Positions 62,301 through 64,000 of a stretch of 64,000 bases of DNA are shown here, piece after piece. This stretch comes from Saccharomycopsis crataegensis (Eukaryota; Ascomycota; Saccharomycetes; Ascoideales; Saccharomycopsidaceae): the NCBI RefSeq assembly GCF_037102585.1, contig NW_027043829.1:1054001-1118000 (forward strand). Direction: 5' to 3'. The notes beneath the pieces are model-generated. The model was not told the origin of the DNA. It made no database searches and was given only the letters and a program-made list of their open reading frames with translations. A program made the translations under genes and the position numbers. Each line of letters starts with the position of its first letter. Positions within the stretch are counted from its first letter, which is position 1.

Positions 62301-64000
62301 GAAACAACTGACAATGACCCAGACATTATCACCATTAGTGAAACTTCCACTTGGTTTGGTAGAGACTTCAAAGCGCAAATTTCTTTTATTGCATTGTTCA
62401 ATATTATTAGACGAGGAAATTTCAATCAGCTTTCTAAGTCTTTGTCGAAGGTGGTGATGATTATCCTCAAATTATTTGATAACGGCATGATTGACGGCAA
62501 CTTCTTTGGGAAATTTCAACAAGAATATCAACTACCAAAATTGCCTATTGTTAGACCACAGTATATCATTGATCACACTACAACCAAGAAAGAAAATGAA
62601 GTTGAACAAGTGAGTTTGTTTAGTGCGTTCACTTCGTATTTGAAGATCAACTCTGATGAGCCACCTGAGCCAACTAATGAGGAGATTGATGCCACATTAC
62701 TGGCCTTGAATTGTATTGCAACATCAAAGATTGAACAGCTATTTGAATTTAATCGTGATGGAATAACGCTTTCAAATGTGCCATCAAAGGAATTAATTTT
62801 CGGTTTTTTGAAAATGCTTCCAAATTACTCTAAATCTAATAAACTAGCTTATCAAAGTGATGTTCTATTTATTTTCGAGTCGACGGTGGCATTATCTGTT
62901 ATGGTGAAAGATCAACCGTATTATACTGAGCTAGCAGAGAAAATCATGAAGGATATTGATAAGTTGATTGTTATCAATGAGAAAAATCATCAGAAGTTGT
63001 TGGATGAAATGGCGATGGTCAGATTGTTAGGATACGAATTAATTTTGTTCAATCATTTGCATGACAAATTTGATAACGTTGCTGGGATCTTAAAAAGAGG
63101 AATTCAATTATTGGCGACTATTGATGGGTCCAAACAGGGAATTCTTGATGCATTGTCGGAATTCATCGAACCAGAACTTGTCAAAATTGTTAAGGAATCT
63201 AATGATGCTGATGATTGGAAACATTTGGTGGTGTTAACCCTTGAAGAATATTGGAAGCTTTTGAGGAATATTGCCAGCTTGACTGCTCACGTAGACAAAG
63301 TTTTCGAATTCATGAATGAATTGGTGGTGTCTTACCCAAACAAGATCGTTCCTGAGAATTATATGGCTGTTCTTGGGCTATTTGACGAAGTTTCCTCTAT
63401 GGGGGCAATTGGCAGTACTTATGAACAAGAATTGGAACTTTTCAAGTTGGGCGGGGGTGACAGTGGCAAAGAGTTGCCGCTGACCAATCCTCATCAAAAT
63501 TTGATTGGATTGTCTAAGAAGCTGATTGATTTAACTTTGAAGTTACGGGAAGTGGTTATTCGGGAAGATTTTGTGACTGTTGAAAAGAAAACCAAGACAT
63601 CATGTTGGTATTCTTTGATTCAAGCGTTGGGGCACCAAACTTTCAACCCATGTCGTGAAATCCGTGGACATGCTTTGAAAATGCTCACCCATACATTGTT
63701 ATCGTGGGATATTACCAGACAAGAGTATGTCAGTGCCAGAGGGATCTTTGAATTGGATATTTTCCCATTGGTGACTGAGTTATTGAAGGACGAGGTTTTG
63801 TACTGCGATTACTATGGGATGGCCAAGACAAAACAGGACGTTTTGTCGAACATTGTGAAGATTTATTTACAATATTTGAACAAATTCTACATTGCTAAAC
63901 AGGAATCATATGACGAAGGGTCAGAATTGAGTTATATCTGGTTGAATTTGTTGGATGTTTTTCAAAATTTAGTTGTTGATGAAACTCACCAAATTGAAAC
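59352..64000 (+). CDS. GEA1: Gea1/Gea2-type Arf GEF (GBF1 family), C-terminus beyond window
   Basis: Open from ATG 59352 to the window edge, 1549 complete codons, already longer than S. cerevisiae Gea1/Gea2 (1408/1459 aa). The N-terminal DCB/HUS region includes ALACNKKRSEVLRRYAEQ-like sequence near 220-240. The Sec7 domain spans about 550-760, with FKTGIKELRARGF, KFRIPGESQQIERVVENF (glutamic-finger Glu653) and ILSYAIIMLNTDLHNPKIK. PEEHYGTDKW and HDS-type helices follow. Gea proteins exchange nucleotide on Arf1 at the Golgi and start COPI coat assembly. An insert rich in Ala/Lys/Pro (about 690-710) interrupts Sec7 between the finger and the LNTDLHN motif, a known feature of yeast Gea proteins. 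GEA1 versus GEA2 is a duplication in S. cerevisiae; synteny with CPR7 favours the GEA1 name. Confidence 0.92.
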   Translation, partial: MTDEVAIQISIDPVTLVSQECIRIISEIRKNSRFFQSGVAAILSSSDTINLFNDEFISNFKSLKFTDVSSGKKSSHNSGIKLQTHSATGSSSNNNSNDPVLGAFLQLKSLLSEIDSLKEIDSLTILQPYFMLLTSPSTSGLITSITLNSLTRLFEYEILFNACHHTNIETNVNQLIDSLTHISFESSDPSLDDSVLFKVLELILRIIKNDNYNIFIANDVFSEVIQISLSLACNKKRSEVLRRYAEQVLNSITIIVFNKLRYLSTDQSEKKHLSIDLNFFYQYFSNLISIVSVENQYYHTESTKIFVLRLLSTILETSGKMMPNHPQLLKLVSNQLFKNLLTIILKNDSLNLLQAALQCFICLNLILSEHLTLQLEFAYENIFKSILPADDFYGLDESIDENSNPPLKAESSKSSTSTNGASSSSTRTSTPVTAGTSGAIISSRNPLAKELIIESLSLLWSHSSDLLINLFINFDCKFDSKNISLIFIKFLNKLAESSSASITTNNVPPICLEGLLQFINGLNVRVKKLKRQGIEFDSKRFEENKILKLKARKEEFLNILNTLNNDDFKTGIKELRARGFLSSGLDEVEEQEELGEFFYFKASLLNKKAVGEFIAKPKNLTILINFLSHFSFQGKRVDESLRLLLEKFRIPGESQQIERVVENFASKYVDDQNFEKVVEDYEAAKAAFADGKIKKEPIEPVTPEKDGVFILSYAIIMLNTDLHNPKIKEHMKFEEFKKNLRGVYKEGKDYPEWYLKLIYNSINSKEIIIPEEHYGTDKWFTGSWDLLMSINPNSQKNFSFAFEKAIEDPHRDEDEYQKINSNGIAIEDLDVVIVSHFDKVLFNSSYAMLIKSFLHVFEETSDDHRIAKLMSIIDKCANIASYYQLDDVLDSILDKLARSTTLTGEKKSDVTIGDDEFIRDVIPTTQLTLLKNKTPVVAIDPNVDKIANEESLSDSAILYGSRRNIKGESSVSSSSIPISRTSLETTDNDPDIITISETSTWFGRDFKAQISFIALFNIIRRGNFNQLSKSLSKVVMIILKLFDNGMIDGNFFGKFQQEYQLPKLPIVRPQYIIDHTTTKKENEVEQVSLFSAFTSYLKINSDEPPEPTNEEIDATLLALNCIATSKIEQLFEFNRDGITLSNVPSKELIFGFLKMLPNYSKSNKLAYQSDVLFIFESTVALSVMVKDQPYYTELAEKIMKDIDKLIVINEKNHQKLLDEMAMVRLLGYELILFNHLHDKFDNVAGILKRGIQLLATIDGSKQGILDALSEFIEPELVKIVKESNDADDWKHLVVLTLEEYWKLLRNIASLTAHVDKVFEFMNELVVSYPNKIVPENYMAVLGLFDEVSSMGAIGSTYEQELELFKLGGGDSGKELPLTNPHQNLIGLSKKLIDLTLKLREVVIREDFVTVEKKTKTSCWYSLIQALGHQTFNPCREIRGHALKMLTHTLLSWDITRQEYVSARGIFELDIFPLVTELLKDEVLYCDYYGMAKTKQDVLSNIVKIYLQYLNKFYIAKQESYDEGSELSYIWLNLLDVFQNLVVDETHQIE

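Noticed and set aside
1-64000. Transposons, retroelements, viral fossils, CRISPR arrays, rRNA or tRNA genes
   Set aside because: No reverse transcriptase, integrase, transposase or capsid-like frame, no long terminal repeats, no spaced repeats, and no tRNA-like fold was recognised on either strand.

Overview
This window is nuclear DNA of a budding yeast (Saccharomycotina). The genes are compact, mostly intronless and AT-rich, and long poly(dT)/poly(dA) tracts sit in the promoters. Almost every gene has a recognisable yeast orthologue. Several orders match Saccharomyces cerevisiae as I remember it: SWC5 beside PBP2; YCK2 beside CUZ1; ELA1-CSL4-globin (YNL230C/YNL232W/YNL234W); PTH2-PTC3-TatD (YBL057C/YBL056W/YBL055C, same orientations); and CPR7 near GEA1. 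It is not S. cerevisiae. I reconstruct seven introns in six genes with mixed 5' splice sites. In-frame CTG codons are rare and often sit where the family has Ala, Ser or Gly. That points to a lineage with reassigned CUG, either CUG-Ala (Pachysolen/Nakazawaea/Peterozyma type) or CUG-Ser. Species is not determined.

Layout. 1-5 kb: truncated KH protein (PBP2-like), spliced SWC5, POP5, and a Zn2Cys6 regulator. 5-12 kb: YCK2-type casein kinase, CUZ1 with a perfect proteasome-type PACE element, elongin A (ELA1), a small unknown, and exosome CSL4. 11.7-14.6 kb: the largest gene desert. 14.6-24 kb: globin 1, PTH2, a spliced SPF31/DNAJC8-like gene, PTC3 and TatD. 24-29 kb: a membrane-anchored degenerate D-2-hydroxyacid dehydrogenase, spliced KSH1, and UTP25. 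30-43 kb: long DSL1, a group II PLP decarboxylase, globin 2, a class III aminotransferase, and spliced PEX39. 44-56 kb: an unknown coiled-coil protein, RPN10, a spliced GAF-domain protein, HIR3 (with an intron straight after its ATG), and a UBE3D-like E3. 56-64 kb: CPR7-like cyclophilin, FAL1, and a GEA1/GEA2-type Arf GEF that runs off the right edge.

Most of the genes are housekeeping: proteasome and ubiquitin (CUZ1, ELA1, RPN10, UBE3D), RNA processing (POP5, CSL4, UTP25, FAL1, SPF31), chromatin (SWC5, HIR3) and early secretion (KSH1, DSL1, GEA). The accessory flavour comes from the two globin paralogues, the PLP decarboxylase/aminotransferase pair around globin 2, and the pseudo-dehydrogenase. 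I saw no transposon, retroelement, viral fossil, rRNA, tRNA or CRISPR array.
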